64,000 bases of DNA from Vibrio mediterranei. Its GTDB lineage: Bacteria; Pseudomonadota; Gammaproteobacteria; Enterobacterales; Vibrionaceae. Under the pieces are notes generated by a model, which was not told the DNA's origin, did no database searches, and saw only the letters and a program-made list of their open reading frames with translations. Each line of letters opens with the position of its first letter. The stretch's first letter is position 1. The stretch lies in the NCBI RefSeq assembly GCF_900088415.1, contig NZ_FLLQ01000002.1, forward strand, positions 248,001-312,000, read 5' to 3'. Both the position numbers and the translations under genes were made by a program. Shown piece by piece: positions 17,180 through 26,665 of the stretch.

Positions 17180-19015
17180 CTAGTGTTTCAATGCTTGATA
17201 GATGTTTTCTGCCAAAGATTTGCTAATTCCGGGTACTTTGGCGATTTCTTCTACACTGGCTCGCTTAAGTTCTTGTAAACCACCCATGTACTTCAGCAAG
17301 GCTTGACGACGCTTAGGACCGATTCCTTCAATCCCTTCTAACGGACTAGTACGTCTTGTTTTAGCACGTTTGGCTCGATGGCCTGCTATCGCATGATCAT
17401 GACTCTCGTCCCGAATATGCTGAATTAGATGAAGTGCTGGAGCGTCACTTGGTAAGTTAAACTCACGCCCCTCAGGGGTAATTAACGTTTCTAATCCCGG
17501 TTTACGAGTCACCCCTTTAGCGATACCAATTAGTAATGGATGCTTAGGCCACTCTCCCCAATACTGAGAAACGATTTCAACCGCACGGTTGAGTTGCCCT
17601 TTACCACCATCAATAAAAATAATATCAGGAATTTTGTCTACGTCGATTTGCTTAGAGTAGCGACGTTCAAGCACCTGTCCCATAGCAGCATAATCGTCAC
17701 CGCCAGTAATACCAGTAATGTTGTAGCGACGATACTCTTGCTTTAACGGCCCTTCTTGATTAAACACCACGCAAGATGCAATCGTACTTTCACCCATCGT
17801 ATGACTGATATCGAAGCACTCCATGCGAGTTATGCTCTCCAACTCAAGTTCTTCTTGAAGGGCTTTGAAGCGCTGGTTGATTGTCATCTTATGATTGATT
17901 TTGGTGGTAATTGCCGTTAATGCGTTGGTGTTTGATAGTTTAAGGTAACGACCACGGGATCCCGTTGGGTTGACGTGGAAAATAACTTTCCTTCCCGCAA
18001 TTTCAGACAGCGCTTCACCTAACGTACTGATATCCTCCACAAGGTCATCATTGAGGATGATTCGCGTAGGGATGGTCCTAGATTCTGTTTGATTCAGATA
18101 GTATTGGCTCAAGAAACTGTAAAACACTTCTTTTCGGTCGGTGTTACTTGGGATTTTCGGGAAATGACTGCGGCTACCGAGTACTTTACCTTGGCGAATC
18201 ATTAGAATATGGACACAAGCGACACCTTTCTCTTGAGCAAACCCAAGCACATCCATGTCATCATCGCTGTCTTCGGAAACGAACTGCTGCTCTTGAACCC
18301 GTCTAATAGCTTGTATCTGGTCACGATATTTAGCCGCATCTTCGAATTTCAGATTGCGGCTTGCTTCATCCATTTTCTCCACCAGCATTTGCAATACGTT
18401 ACTGTCTTTTCCTTGCAAGAACAGGCGTAGCAATCCAACCAGTTCTGCATATTCTTCATCGGAGATAATGCTGCTGACACAAGGACCGGCACAACGGCCG
18501 ATTTGGTACATTAGGCATGGACGGCTACGGTTAGCATAGACAGAGTCTTCACATTGACGAACCGGAAAGATCTTTTGAAGAAGGTGAAGAGTTTGCCTAA
18601 CAGCACCAGAATCAGGGTAAGGACCGAAATACTCCCCTTTCTTACGTCGTGCTCCTCGATGCATCGAGAGCCGTGGATGTTTGTGTCCCGATAAGAAAAT
18701 ATAGGGATAAGACTTATCGTCTCTTAGCAACACATTATATTTGGGTAAATACTGCTTAATATAATTGTGCTCAAGGATCAGTGCTTCGGTTTCTGTATGA
18801 GTAACAGTAACATCGATTTTCGCAATATTGCTGACTAAGGCACGTGTCTTTTCGCTATCGACTCGTTTGCGAAAGTAGCTAGTAAGGCGTTTTTTGAGGT
18901 CTTTGGCTTTGCCGACATAAATAACGACCGACTCGGCGTCGTACATTCGGTAGACGCCGGGTTGGTTTGTTACAGTCTTTAGAAATGATGATGAATCAAA
19001 AATGTGTTCCGACAC
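17180..19015 (-). CDS. uvrC: Excinuclease ABC subunit C
   Basis: A 611-residue nucleotide-excision-repair nuclease that cuts both sides of a lesion with UvrB. The GIY-YIG domain (about 15-95) shows [19 protein letters not shown]. The UVR motif for UvrB binding lies near 205-240 ([16 protein letters not shown]). The RNase H-like second nuclease domain has [11 protein letters not shown] and [14 protein letters not shown]. Two helix-hairpin-helix motifs close the protein ([14 protein letters not shown]). Translation starts at GTG, whose G is the last base of the uvrY stop codon TAG, so the two are translationally coupled. Confidence 0.97.
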   Translation of the reverse strand: MSEHIFDSSSFLKTVTNQPGVYRMYDAESVVIYVGKAKDLKKRLTSYFRKRVDSEKTRALVSNIAKIDVTVTHTETEALILEHNYIKQYLPKYNVLLRDDKSYPYIFLSGHKHPRLSMHRGARRKKGEYFGPYPDSGAVRQTLHLLQKIFPVRQCEDSVYANRSRPCLMYQIGRCAGPCVSSIISDEEYAELVGLLRLFLQGKDSNVLQMLVEKMDEASRNLKFEDAAKYRDQIQAIRRVQEQQFVSEDSDDDMDVLGFAQEKGVACVHILMIRQGKVLGSRSHFPKIPSNTDRKEVFYSFLSQYYLNQTESRTIPTRIILNDDLVEDISTLGEALSEIAGRKVIFHVNPTGSRGRYLKLSNTNALTAITTKINHKMTINQRFKALQEELELESITRMECFDISHTMGESTIASCVVFNQEGPLKQEYRRYNITGITGGDDYAAMGQVLERRYSKQIDVDKIPDIIFIDGGKGQLNRAVEIVSQYWGEWPKHPLLIGIAKGVTRKPGLETLITPEGREFNLPSDAPALHLIQHIRDESHDHAIAGHRAKRAKTRRTSPLEGIEGIGPKRRQALLKYMGGLQELKRASVEEIAKVPGISKSLAENIYQALKH

Positions 19016-19659
19016 TACAATGTCTCAGTATCTAACATTCCATGTCGAATAGCTAAATGAGTCAGTTCAACATCACCATTGATATCCAGCTTACTAAAAA
19101 GTCTGTATCGGTAGCTATTAACTGTTTTCGGGCTCAAGCTAAGCTGCTCTGAAATATCTGTCACCTTCTGTCCTTTGGTGATCATCATCATGATTTGAAG
19201 TTCACGTTCAGACAGGTCTTTAAACGGGTTCTCAGAGGCAGATGAAAATTGGCTAAGTGCCATTTGCTGAGCAATTTCAGGCGAAATGTATCTCTGACCA
19301 CTATTGACGAGTCGAATAGCGTTGACCATTTCATCAGGCGCAGCACCTTTGGTTAGGTATCCGGAGGCACCTGCTTGCATCACTTTTGTCGGAAACGGAT
19401 TTTCCGTATGTACAGTTAACACGATGATCTTAATGTCTGGGTTGTGGCGTAGAATCTTCTTTGTTGCTTCTAAACCGCCAATACCAGGCATATTCATGTC
19501 CATTAAAATGACGTCAACATGGTTGCTACGACACCATTTTACGGCTTCTTCACCACTGTCAGCTTCTCCTGCTACATTCATTCCACGGACGTCTTCGATA
19601 ATACGTCGTATCCCTGTGCGAACCAGTTCGTGATCATCTACAAGGAAAACATTAATCAA
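19015..19659 (-). CDS. uvrY: GacA-family response regulator UvrY/VarA
   Basis: A 214-residue response regulator of the BarA-UvrY (VarS-VarA) pathway, which in Vibrio turns on the CsrB-type RNAs that titrate CsrA. The receiver domain has Asp8/Asp9 (FLVDDHEL) and phospho-acceptor Asp54 (ILMDMNMPG). The LuxR-type helix-turn-helix is at about 150-205 ([30 protein letters not shown]). I chose the TTG at 19659 because GGAGATACAAG precedes it and the protein then aligns at the family start ([11 protein letters not shown]); an upstream ATG would add 13 unrelated residues. It overlaps uvrC by one base. Confidence 0.93.
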   Translation of the reverse strand: MINVFLVDDHELVRTGIRRIIEDVRGMNVAGEADSGEEAVKWCRSNHVDVILMDMNMPGIGGLEATKKILRHNPDIKIIVLTVHTENPFPTKVMQAGASGYLTKGAAPDEMVNAIRLVNSGQRYISPEIAQQMALSQFSSASENPFKDLSERELQIMMMITKGQKVTDISEQLSLSPKTVNSYRYRLFSKLDINGDVELTHLAIRHGMLDTETL

Positions 19660-20141
19660 ACTTGTATCTCCACACTTGTCTATTGGCTCTGCGACCACTT
19701 GAGGTTAGTGGATAGCAGCATGGCTAGCTATCTTACCTCATTTGAAACTAAATTGCTCTCGTACAAATCGTGCACGAGCGCAAACTTTGGCAAACACATT
19801 ACGATGAAGATGAAGCGTCGTCAATCATAAAAACTTTAAAATCATTAGGTTACAAATTAGTCACTCATCCTAGTGCTTAAACGTAACTCCTCGTTTTACT
19901 ACGATTATTTCCCAATAGTCGCCTATGAAACCCAGTACACATCATATGCCAAAAAATCACAAAAACTCGATATAAATCACTATTCTAATTTATACTGTTC
20001 GTTACTAAAGTTTAGCGCATATCCATAGATTTTCGCAGTTGGTAAGCCTTTGTTACACTACTTCCTCACATGTGATTATCAACGAATGATATTTTGCTTA
20101 AAATTTACGCAAAGCCATTATGCCGGTAGGAAAAAACTGAG
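19660..20141. other. Intergenic region between uvrY and polB
   Basis: This 482-base stretch separates two divergent genes and should hold both promoters. I see AT-rich sequence, a CACATGTG palindrome near 20068, and TAGGA (20127-20131) that serves as the polB ribosome-binding site. I find no LexA box of CTG-N10-CAG type with convincing symmetry and no gene. Confidence 0.5.
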
Positions 20142-22520
20142 TTGGACATCCATAAAGGGTTTCTGTTAACCCGACAATCAAGAGACACGCGCCAAGGACC
20201 ACAGATTGAGTTGTGGATTTCCACTGTGAATGGGCCCGTCCAAATTCTAATTGAGGGTCAGAAACCAGTATTCTTCGTGCCACGACATTTTGCAGAACTG
20301 GTCGATGACCTGGCATCTGATGCTCGACTTCCTATTGCCCTCAAGCCTGTCGAACTAAAAAGCTTTGAGGGTGAAGACCTCTTCGCGGTCTACAGCCAAT
20401 CAATTTCCGGTGCGCGTAAGCTTCACGAACTCTTGTTGAATAATGACATTCTGGTTCTTGAAGCAGATATTAAGTTAGCAGACCGCTTTCTAATGGAACG
20501 TTTTATTCAGGGTAGTTTAGCGGTCACTGGCAACTGTGAAGTGATCAATGCCAACACTTGCAACCAGTACATTCGAATCACTAATGCTAAGTGCAAAGCA
20601 TACGACTACACACCGGAATTAAACGTAGTTTCTCTAGATATAGAGTGTTCTGAGAAAGGTCAGCTATATTCCATTGGACTTGATAGCGTGAGAGACAGTC
20701 GCGTTATTATGGTCGGTGAAGCACAGACGTGTGCGACCCAAGTTCAATGGGTCAACGATGAAAAAGCCCTACTTGTAGCATTAAATGATTGGTTTAAAAC
20801 GTTCGATCCCGATGTCATCGTAGGGTGGAGTGTCATTGACTTTGATTTTAAGTTACTTAATAAACGAGCAGAATTGAACCATGTGAAGCTCAGCTTGGGT
20901 CGAGGCGAGCAGAATATATACTTTCGTACTTTGCCCTCTAGTCAGCAAAGCTTTATCACTATTCCGGGGCGTGTGGTCTTAGACGGTATTGATACCTTAA
21001 AAACTGCCACTTACAGCTTCCGCTCTTGGTCTCTAGAGTCGGTTTCTCAAGAACTATTAGGCGAAGGGAAAGCGATTCATAACGTGCATGACAGAATGGC
21101 AGAAATTAACACCATGTTCCGCCAAGATAAACCATCACTCGCCAAGTATAACCTGCAAGACTGTGTGTTGGTTAACCGCATCTTTGCACACACCCACTTG
21201 CTAGAATTCGCCATAGAACGTACCAAGTTGACGGGCGTAGAGCTTGACCGAGTCGGCGGCTCGGTAGCAGCTTTCACTAATCTTTATCTCCCTCGTCTAC
21301 ATCGCTCCCATTACGCGGCACCCAATTTACATCCTGAAAACTGGGTCGCGAGTCCTGGTGGTTACGTAATGGACTCCATTCCTGGATTGTATGACTCAGT
21401 GCTTGTACTCGACTTCAAAAGCCTTTATCCGTCCATTATTCGCTCCTTCTTGATCGACCCTATGGGACTGATTGAAGGATTGAAATTAGAAATTGGCAAA
21501 AATGACGACCAAGCCGTAGCAGGATTTAGAGGAGGTCAATTCCATAGAACACAGCATTTTCTCCCAAATTTAATCGAAGAATTGTGGAAAGCTCGCGATG
21601 TCGCAAAAGCCAACAATGAAAAAGCATTTTCTCAAGCCATCAAGATCATTATGAACTCGTTTTATGGTGTTTTGGGCTCATCAGGCTGTCGATTTTTCGA
21701 TACTCGTCTAGCCTCCTCCATTACGATGCGCGGCCATGAGATAATGAAAACATCGAAACGCTTGATTGAAGAAAAAGGCTATCAAGTTATTTATGGTGAC
21801 ACCGATTCAACCTTTGTTTCATTGAATGGTAAGTTCGATGCTCAAAGCGCGGATGATATTGGTAACCAACTTATCGACTATCTGAATACGTGGTGGGCCG
21901 ATCATCTCAAGAACGAGTACAACTTAACGTCCATTTTGGAATTGGAATATGAAACCCACTACCAGAAGTTTCTAATGCCAACGATAAGAGGTTCCGAAAC
22001 CGGATCTAAAAAGCGTTATGCAGGGTTAATTGGAGATGGTGACAAGGAACGACTGATCTTCAAAGGATTGGAAAGTGCCAGAACCGACTGGACTGCACTG
22101 GCGCAACAGTTTCAGCAAAAACTCTATATGATGGTGTTCAAAAACCAAGATCCATCTGACTATGTCCGTTCATTTGTGGAAAGCACTTCACGAGGTGAGT
22201 TTGATAACCAATTAATCTATCAAAAACGCCTTCGCAGAAAACTGCATGAGTATCAAAAGAATATTCCCCCTCAAGTACGAGCGGCGCGCATGGCAGACGA
22301 CATCAACCAACAATTGGGACGACCATTACAATACCAAAACAAGGGAAGAATAGAGTATGTCATTACCTTAAATGGGCCCGAGCCCGTTGAGTATCAGCGT
22401 TCTCCCATCGATTATCAACACTACATTGATAAACAACTGCGGCCGATTGCTGAGGCAATATTACCGTTTATTGGTCAAAACTTTGATGATTTGAGTGCGC
22501 CTCAAATGGGGCTCTTCTAA
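20142..22520 (+). CDS. polB: DNA polymerase II
   Basis: A 792-residue family B polymerase (E. coli Pol II is 783), used in translesion and replication restart. The proofreading exonuclease motif I is VVSLDIECSEKG; polymerase motif A is LDFKSLYPSIIRS; motif C is VIYGDTDSTFVS; motif B includes IKIIMNSFYGVLGS. The start is TTG: it follows TAGGAAAAAACTGAG, an in-frame stop TAG is at 20127, and no ATG lies near. The N-terminus HKGFLLTRQSRDTRQG aligns with the E. coli start. The gene appears to be single. SOS control, known in E. coli, is not evident from the upstream sequence. Confidence 0.95.
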   Translation: MDIHKGFLLTRQSRDTRQGPQIELWISTVNGPVQILIEGQKPVFFVPRHFAELVDDLASDARLPIALKPVELKSFEGEDLFAVYSQSISGARKLHELLLNNDILVLEADIKLADRFLMERFIQGSLAVTGNCEVINANTCNQYIRITNAKCKAYDYTPELNVVSLDIECSEKGQLYSIGLDSVRDSRVIMVGEAQTCATQVQWVNDEKALLVALNDWFKTFDPDVIVGWSVIDFDFKLLNKRAELNHVKLSLGRGEQNIYFRTLPSSQQSFITIPGRVVLDGIDTLKTATYSFRSWSLESVSQELLGEGKAIHNVHDRMAEINTMFRQDKPSLAKYNLQDCVLVNRIFAHTHLLEFAIERTKLTGVELDRVGGSVAAFTNLYLPRLHRSHYAAPNLHPENWVASPGGYVMDSIPGLYDSVLVLDFKSLYPSIIRSFLIDPMGLIEGLKLEIGKNDDQAVAGFRGGQFHRTQHFLPNLIEELWKARDVAKANNEKAFSQAIKIIMNSFYGVLGSSGCRFFDTRLASSITMRGHEIMKTSKRLIEEKGYQVIYGDTDSTFVSLNGKFDAQSADDIGNQLIDYLNTWWADHLKNEYNLTSILELEYETHYQKFLMPTIRGSETGSKKRYAGLIGDGDKERLIFKGLESARTDWTALAQQFQQKLYMMVFKNQDPSDYVRSFVESTSRGEFDNQLIYQKRLRRKLHEYQKNIPPQVRAARMADDINQQLGRPLQYQNKGRIEYVITLNGPEPVEYQRSPIDYQHYIDKQLRPIAEAILPFIGQNFDDLSAPQMGLF

Positions 22521-22528
22521 TAGTAAAG

Positions 22529-23296
22529 TTAGCCAATTTTGAATTCTGTTTTCTTGTACTCATTAGCAATCCATGTCCCAAACTCATCCAAGATACCCAC
22601 TACTGAACGTTTAGGAATGACTCGATTCCCCAACAAGATCCCAAGACGTTCAACAGTTTGCTGGCGCTCCGGAAAATAGTTTAAGAATTGCAAACCACAC
22701 TCCTTAGGCTCATCTATCCATTGCTTGTTTTTATGTAAAACAAGTCCATAAGCAGCACGTAATAACTTCTTAGCCATTTGGCGCTGCGCCATTAGCATTT
22801 GGTCATCTGTTGTTGCTTGCGCAATTTCGCTACGCAGATTGATAGAACTCTCTGCAATATCCATATTCCACTGCTTAGAAATTTCCCAGCTAGGAATATA
22901 CTCGCCAAAACACTCGGCCAAGTTTTCACCATACACATTCATACAACACTGCTTAAGTAAGAATCCCCACGTAAACAAGGCATCAAGTGATGCCACTTGC
23001 TTTACGAGCGCAGTGCGTATCGAGATACCTCGTACAAAGGGAAACTCTTTTTGAAAGCGCCAGTTAATACTATTGAAAAGAGACGCTCGACTATCACTGA
23101 ATGATTGATGAGTAACCACAACAACATCCAGATTGGATACGCCAGGGATGGCACGCCCCTGCGCCACGGAGCCATAGATATAAACACTGTGGAGATTGTC
23201 TTTAAGCCCGGCTTTCAAACAAGCTAATAGGTCCTTTACGACATCAGCATATTGAGGTTGAGCTACCAGCGATGAAAGTGAATTCGGAGTTTGCAC
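22529..23296 (-). CDS. Nucleotidyltransferase-fold protein with incomplete active site
   Basis: A 255-residue protein with a MNT/kanamycin-type nucleotidyltransferase fold at residues 35-75: VYIYGSVAQGRAIPGVSNLD. The helper motif GS (Gly42-Ser43) is present. The metal-binding Asp-x-Asp pair is LDVVVVT, so Asp57 is kept while the second carboxylate is Val59. The C-terminal part is helical (SSINLRSEIAQATTDDQMLM), as in AadA-like proteins. It may be inactive as a transferase or use other residues. It converges on polB with an 8-base gap and has no clear partner. Function is not known. Confidence 0.65.
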   Translation of the reverse strand: MQTPNSLSSLVAQPQYADVVKDLLACLKAGLKDNLHSVYIYGSVAQGRAIPGVSNLDVVVVTHQSFSDSRASLFNSINWRFQKEFPFVRGISIRTALVKQVASLDALFTWGFLLKQCCMNVYGENLAECFGEYIPSWEISKQWNMDIAESSINLRSEIAQATTDDQMLMAQRQMAKKLLRAAYGLVLHKNKQWIDEPKECGLQFLNYFPERQQTVERLGILLGNRVIPKRSVVGILDEFGTWIANEYKKTEFKIG

Positions 23297-23456
23297 GATA
23301 TCGATTTAGAGTACTGCGGATAGATCTATTCTACGTTTCGAAATGTCGAGATTCAATGCTCAAATGAATCATGCCCAGCATCACTTGTTTCTTGAGCAAA
23401 GCCCAACTTCGGACGTATAATTGACTGTCTAAACAAAAAACGAAGGAAATATTCCC

Positions 23457-24023
23457 ATGCCTAAGGCAAGTGAGCTAAAAAAAGGTTTTGCGATTGAGTC
23501 AAATGGCAAAACGTTGCTAATCAAAGATATCGAAGTAACGACTCCAGGCGGTCGTGGCGGTGCAAAGATCTATAAATTGCGTTGTACTGATTTGGCAACA
23601 GGCTCAAGAGTTGATGAGCGTTTCAAGTCTGATGATACTCTAGAAACCGTTGAAATGAACAAGCGTAACGTGACGTTCTCTTACGTTGATGGCGACGAGT
23701 ATATCTTTATGGACAACGAAGATTACAGCCAATTCACGTTCAAACATAACGAAATTGAAGACGATCTACTGTTCATCAATGAAGACACTCAAGGTGTACA
23801 AGTTATTCTAGTAAACGGCAGCGCTGTGGGTCTTGAACTCCCTTCTTCTGTCGAGCTCGTTATCGAAGAAACTGACCCGTCAATCAAGGGCGCATCAGCA
23901 TCTGCTCGTACAAAACCAGCTCGTCTGTCAACAGGTCTAACCGTACAAGTACCTGAATACATCGCAACAGGTGACCGTGTAGTGATCAACACTGCAGAAC
24001 GTAAATACATGAACAGAGCATAA
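23457..24023 (+). CDS. efpL: Elongation factor P-like protein EfpL (YeiP)
   Basis: A 188-residue three-domain EF-P paralogue that helps ribosomes past polyproline and other stalling motifs. The loop of domain I reads TTPGGRGGAKIYK with Arg33 at the tip where EF-P has the modified lysine; arginine here is the mark of the YeiP/EfpL group, which needs no lysine modification. The other domains follow the OB-fold pattern (VTFSYVDGDEYIFMDNEDY; PEYIATGDRVVINT). The ATG follows CGAAGGAAATATTCCC, a strong ribosome-binding site. yciU begins three bases after its stop, so the two form an operon. Confidence 0.95.
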   Translation: MPKASELKKGFAIESNGKTLLIKDIEVTTPGGRGGAKIYKLRCTDLATGSRVDERFKSDDTLETVEMNKRNVTFSYVDGDEYIFMDNEDYSQFTFKHNEIEDDLLFINEDTQGVQVILVNGSAVGLELPSSVELVIEETDPSIKGASASARTKPARLSTGLTVQVPEYIATGDRVVINTAERKYMNRA

Positions 24024-24026
24024 GTT

Positions 24027-24344
24027 ATGTCAGAACTGATTTCATACGATGACGTTATCGAAGCGGCCTACGACATCTTCCTAGAGATGGCCCCTGATAA
24101 TCTTGAACCTGCAGATGTCATTCTTTTCACCGCACAGTTCGACGACCGTGGGGCTGCTGAGGTTGTAGAAACAGGTTTGGATTGGGCTGAACAGGTAGGA
24201 TTCGACGTTGATGAAACCTACGCAGAAGTGCGTATTGGGTTGGTAAACGAAGAAGACGATGTTCTTGATGATGTGTTCGCGCGCTTATTGGTAAGCCGTG
24301 ATCCAGAGAATAAGTTCTGTCATATCCTTTGGAAGCGCGATTAA
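24027..24344 (+). CDS. yciU: dsDNA-mimic protein (YciU/HI1450 family)
   Basis: A 105-residue very acidic protein of the HI1450/YciU (DUF440) family, whose fold and charge mimic double-stranded DNA and which can bind HU-like proteins. Acidic clusters are seen throughout (SYDDVIEAAYDIFLEMAPDN, VNEEDDVLDDVF). It is co-transcribed with efpL (3-base gap) and ends before a strong bidirectional terminator. Role in the cell is inferred from the family. Confidence 0.92.
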   Translation: MSELISYDDVIEAAYDIFLEMAPDNLEPADVILFTAQFDDRGAAEVVETGLDWAEQVGFDVDETYAEVRIGLVNEEDDVLDDVFARLLVSRDPENKFCHILWKRD

Positions 24345-24364
24345 TCGTTGGTTTCCATCCATTA

Positions 24365-24392
24365 AAAAAGCTCAGCAAACGCTGAGCTTTTT
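24365..24392. terminator. Bidirectional terminator yciU / PAP2 gene
   Basis: AAAAAGCTCAGC pairs with GCTGAGCTTTTT around the loop AAAC, with A and T runs on both sides. It serves the convergent efpL-yciU and PAP2 genes. Confidence 0.9.
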
Positions 24393-24427
24393 ATTTTACG
24401 CTAAGTATTGAGTACTGACATAAATCA

Positions 24428-24961
24428 CTACCAAACATAGGTCATAGAAATACCTGCACCCTGAGATGAAGCCCACGGCAACAGTTGAACATTTTGGTCC
24501 AACTTGTCGGTAAACATCCAACCAGTAAAGACACCGATAGCCGCACCCGCAGCAACATCGCGCCAATAGTGTTTGTCTGCTTGTACACGGCCAACGCCTA
24601 CTAAAGTTGCGACTCCATATGCGGGTAAGCCGACCTGCCACCCATGCCTTATGTGTAAGGTAGTTGCAGAAGCAAATGCATTTGCCGTATGGTTTGATGG
24701 AAAGCTTTTGTTATCGCTACCGTCCGGTCTCGGTGCATCGATCGTATGTTTTCCTACCAAACCGATAGCCGAGGCAGAGCCAATACTCAAACCTGCCTGC
24801 CAAACACCTTCCCAATCTTCTTGGTAGGCTGGTAATCCCGCCGCTAAACCAACCAATCCATAGGCGCCAATATCGCTGAATAAATCCCAGTTATCCTTAT
24901 TAGAGGCAGACGCCAACGAGCTAATAAGTACGCCCAAGATTAATAGAAAGAAACGTTGCAT
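24428..24961 (-). CDS. PAP2-family phosphatase
   Basis: A 177-residue acid phosphatase-type protein with a signal peptide (FFLLILGVLISSLASA), so it acts outside the inner membrane. The three PAP2 motifs are present: KHTIDAPRP (K-x6-RP), FPSNHTANAF (PSGH with Asn for Gly) and GRVQADKHYWRD with His and Asp. Family members dephosphorylate lipid phosphates such as undecaprenyl pyrophosphate or phosphatidylglycerol phosphate. The short length and few membrane segments suggest a periplasmic-facing single domain. The exact substrate is unknown. Confidence 0.85.
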   Translation of the reverse strand: MQRFFLLILGVLISSLASASNKDNWDLFSDIGAYGLVGLAAGLPAYQEDWEGVWQAGLSIGSASAIGLVGKHTIDAPRPDGSDNKSFPSNHTANAFASATTLHIRHGWQVGLPAYGVATLVGVGRVQADKHYWRDVAAGAAIGVFTGWMFTDKLDQNVQLLPWASSQGAGISMTYVW

Positions 24962-25062
24962 GACAGAAACTTACCGTAAGAAAAACTGGCAAAGAGTCTA
25001 CCTGAAGTTCAGGTAAATGAATACGTCATGCAATGTCTATTTACTATTTCAATACTCACTGG

Positions 25063-25094
25063 CTTTCTGGAAAGCTTACTTTCTGGAAAGCTTA
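25063..25094. repeat. 16-bp perfect tandem duplication at the 3' end of the DUF2750 gene
   Basis: CTTTCTGGAAAGCTTA is present twice back to back (25063-25078 and 25079-25094). The unit is not a multiple of three and supplies the stop codon of the minus-strand gene. Confidence 0.95.
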
Positions 25095-25471
25095 GTCGCC
25101 TGCTTCTTTAGCTCGAAATCAAACTCATCAGGGAATAAAATAACCCCTTCTTCATTTTGATTTGGGAACACAACCACAGCCAACTCGTCATCTTCCAAAC
25201 CATAGGTCCAGCGGCTATGCCATTTATTTAGAGAGATAGCTTCAGCTTTGCAGTGATCCCACTCTCCTGTAGCCCATTGCTCAGCTAACTCTTGGTGCGG
25301 CCAAACTGGAACACAATCTTCATCTTCCGTATTTAACATGACACAACCATGTTCATCGGTCAGAATCCAAATCTGACGTTCTTGAACCATAGTCTTCACA
25401 CTGTACTTCAGCCGTTTCTCTTCGTCATAGCTGGAGATTTCATCGATTTGCTGTTGCTCTAATGCCATCAC
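25076..25471 (-). CDS. DUF2750 family protein
   Basis: A 131-residue acidic soluble protein. The middle matches DUF2750: QIWILTDEHGCVMLNTEDED followed by VPVWPHQELAEQWA. Function is unknown. The C-terminus KLSRK and stop come from a 16-bp tandem duplication; without it the frame would read on for 14 further codons to a later stop. The ATG has AAAGGTGTTC upstream. The gene is alone, between the PAP2 gene and ppaC, and the terminator of ppaC separates it from that gene. Confidence 0.8.
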   Translation of the reverse strand: MMALEQQQIDEISSYDEEKRLKYSVKTMVQERQIWILTDEHGCVMLNTEDEDCVPVWPHQELAEQWATGEWDHCKAEAISLNKWHSRWTYGLEDDELAVVVFPNQNEEGVILFPDEFDFELKKQATKLSRK

Positions 25472-25498
25472 TGAACACCTTTATGTAGATTCGAAAAT

Positions 25499-25536
25499 TA
25501 AAAAACCCCAGTACCTTAGATACTAGGGCTTTTTTC
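25499..25536 (-). terminator. Terminator of ppaC
   Basis: On the minus strand GCCCTAGTA pairs with TACTGGGGT (one G-U) around seven bases and is followed by TTTTT (25500-25505). It lies 15 bases after the ppaC stop. Confidence 0.85.
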
Positions 25537-25551
25537 AAACTTAGTGAATAA

Positions 25552-26457
25552 TTACACCAGCTCGTTCTGAAGCCAAGGCCAACCTTGCTTCTTACGGCTT
25601 AGTGTATTCTCCATCATAAGCATGCCGTTTTCTTCGTGCTTAACCAGCTTCTCAGCCCACTCGCCTTTGTAGATTAGGCGAGTTTGTGCTGTTGTGATAT
25701 CCGTTAGCATTACCGCTGCAAACGCTAGGCCTTGTTCTTCACAACGACGAGTTAAGTCTGCTTCAAGCGCGTCAATCATGCCATCTACTTGCTCAAGTGT
25801 CGCAAGTTCAACTTGGCCAACAACCACATCACGACCATTGAATGGGTATGCTTTAAGGTCTTTTTCTACTAGCTCAGCAGCAGACAGGCCTTCGATGTTT
25901 GTTTTTGCAATCAGAAGATCTTTGATAAATGCATCAAGATCTTCAACACCAGCGATCTCTGCTAGTTCCGCTACTGCATCTTTATCTTTTTGAGTACACG
26001 TTGGTGAAGCGAAGCCTACAGTGTCAGACAAAATTGCAGACATCATTAGGATAGCGAGAGGACGAGTGATCTCAGCGTTTTCCATCTTGAATAGATTGAA
26101 CAAGATAGTACATGTACAACCCACAGGCCAAATCCAAGCTTCAAGAGGGTTAACGGTCATGACGTCACCTAAACGGTGGTGGTCAACAATACCTAGAATT
26201 TCAGCTTCATTGATATCATCTGGTGCTTGAGCCAGATCGGTGTAATCAACTAACCATACTTTTTCACCAGCAACGCTAGTGCGAAGTTCTGGTTGATCAA
26301 CACCTGCTGTGGCAAGGATATGTTGAGTTTCACGGTTAATTTCACCTTGGCGAACTGGCTGTGCTTCAAGACCACGAGCTTTTAGAAGTTCTGTTGCAAC
26401 GAGTGCACCACAAATGCTATCACTATCTGGGTTTTTATGACCGACAACTAAAATCAT
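25552..26457 (-). CDS. ppaC: Manganese-dependent inorganic pyrophosphatase
   Basis: A 301-residue family II pyrophosphatase of the DHH group. Metal ligands are visible in VVGHKNPDSDSICG (His7, Asp11, Asp13 pattern), LVDYTDL, and GIVDHHRLGD (the DHH signature). The C-terminal DHHA2 domain ends in the substrate-binding SRKKQGWPW. The enzyme needs Mn or Co and hydrolyses pyrophosphate from biosynthesis. It is divergent from a putative manganese transporter whose promoter holds Fur/Mur-type boxes, a context that fits its metal need. Confidence 0.95.
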   Translation of the reverse strand: MILVVGHKNPDSDSICGALVATELLKARGLEAQPVRQGEINRETQHILATAGVDQPELRTSVAGEKVWLVDYTDLAQAPDDINEAEILGIVDHHRLGDVMTVNPLEAWIWPVGCTCTILFNLFKMENAEITRPLAILMMSAILSDTVGFASPTCTQKDKDAVAELAEIAGVEDLDAFIKDLLIAKTNIEGLSAAELVEKDLKAYPFNGRDVVVGQVELATLEQVDGMIDALEADLTRRCEEQGLAFAAVMLTDITTAQTRLIYKGEWAEKLVKHEENGMLMMENTLSRKKQGWPWLQNELV

Positions 26458-26604
26458 TTTGCTTCCTAACTAATTCTGATCATCAGGCTCATGCGCCTGC
26501 TTTACATCTCACAAAGGTCGTTACTTTACCTGAATTTCTAAATTTGTCATCGGTTGATGTCAGATTCGTTCTATTTCTTCGCGTAGAAAACCACATTAAT
26601 GACA

Positions 26605-26646
26605 TTGAGAATTATTCTCATTCATGTATAATGATAACAATTCTCA
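26605..26646 (+). promoter_or_regulatory. Sigma-70 promoter with two Fur/Mur-type boxes
   Basis: -35 TTGAGA (26605-26610), 16-base spacer, -10 TATAAT (26627-26632). The -35 is covered by the perfect 7-1-7 palindrome TGAGAATTATTCTCA (26606-26620). The -10 is covered by a second 7-1-7 site TGATAACAATTCTCA (26632-26646). Binding of Fur or Mur to both would shut the promoter completely. Confidence 0.8.
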
Positions 26647-26665
26647 TTTGATATCGGTGAAATGT

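Noticed and set aside
19699..20141. LexA box for polB
   Set aside because: No site with CTG-N10-CAG symmetry was convincing; the closest sequence near 19994 is not symmetric.
26624..26665. Upstream ATG of the manganese transporter
   Set aside because: It overlaps the -10 box, so it would lie before the transcription start.
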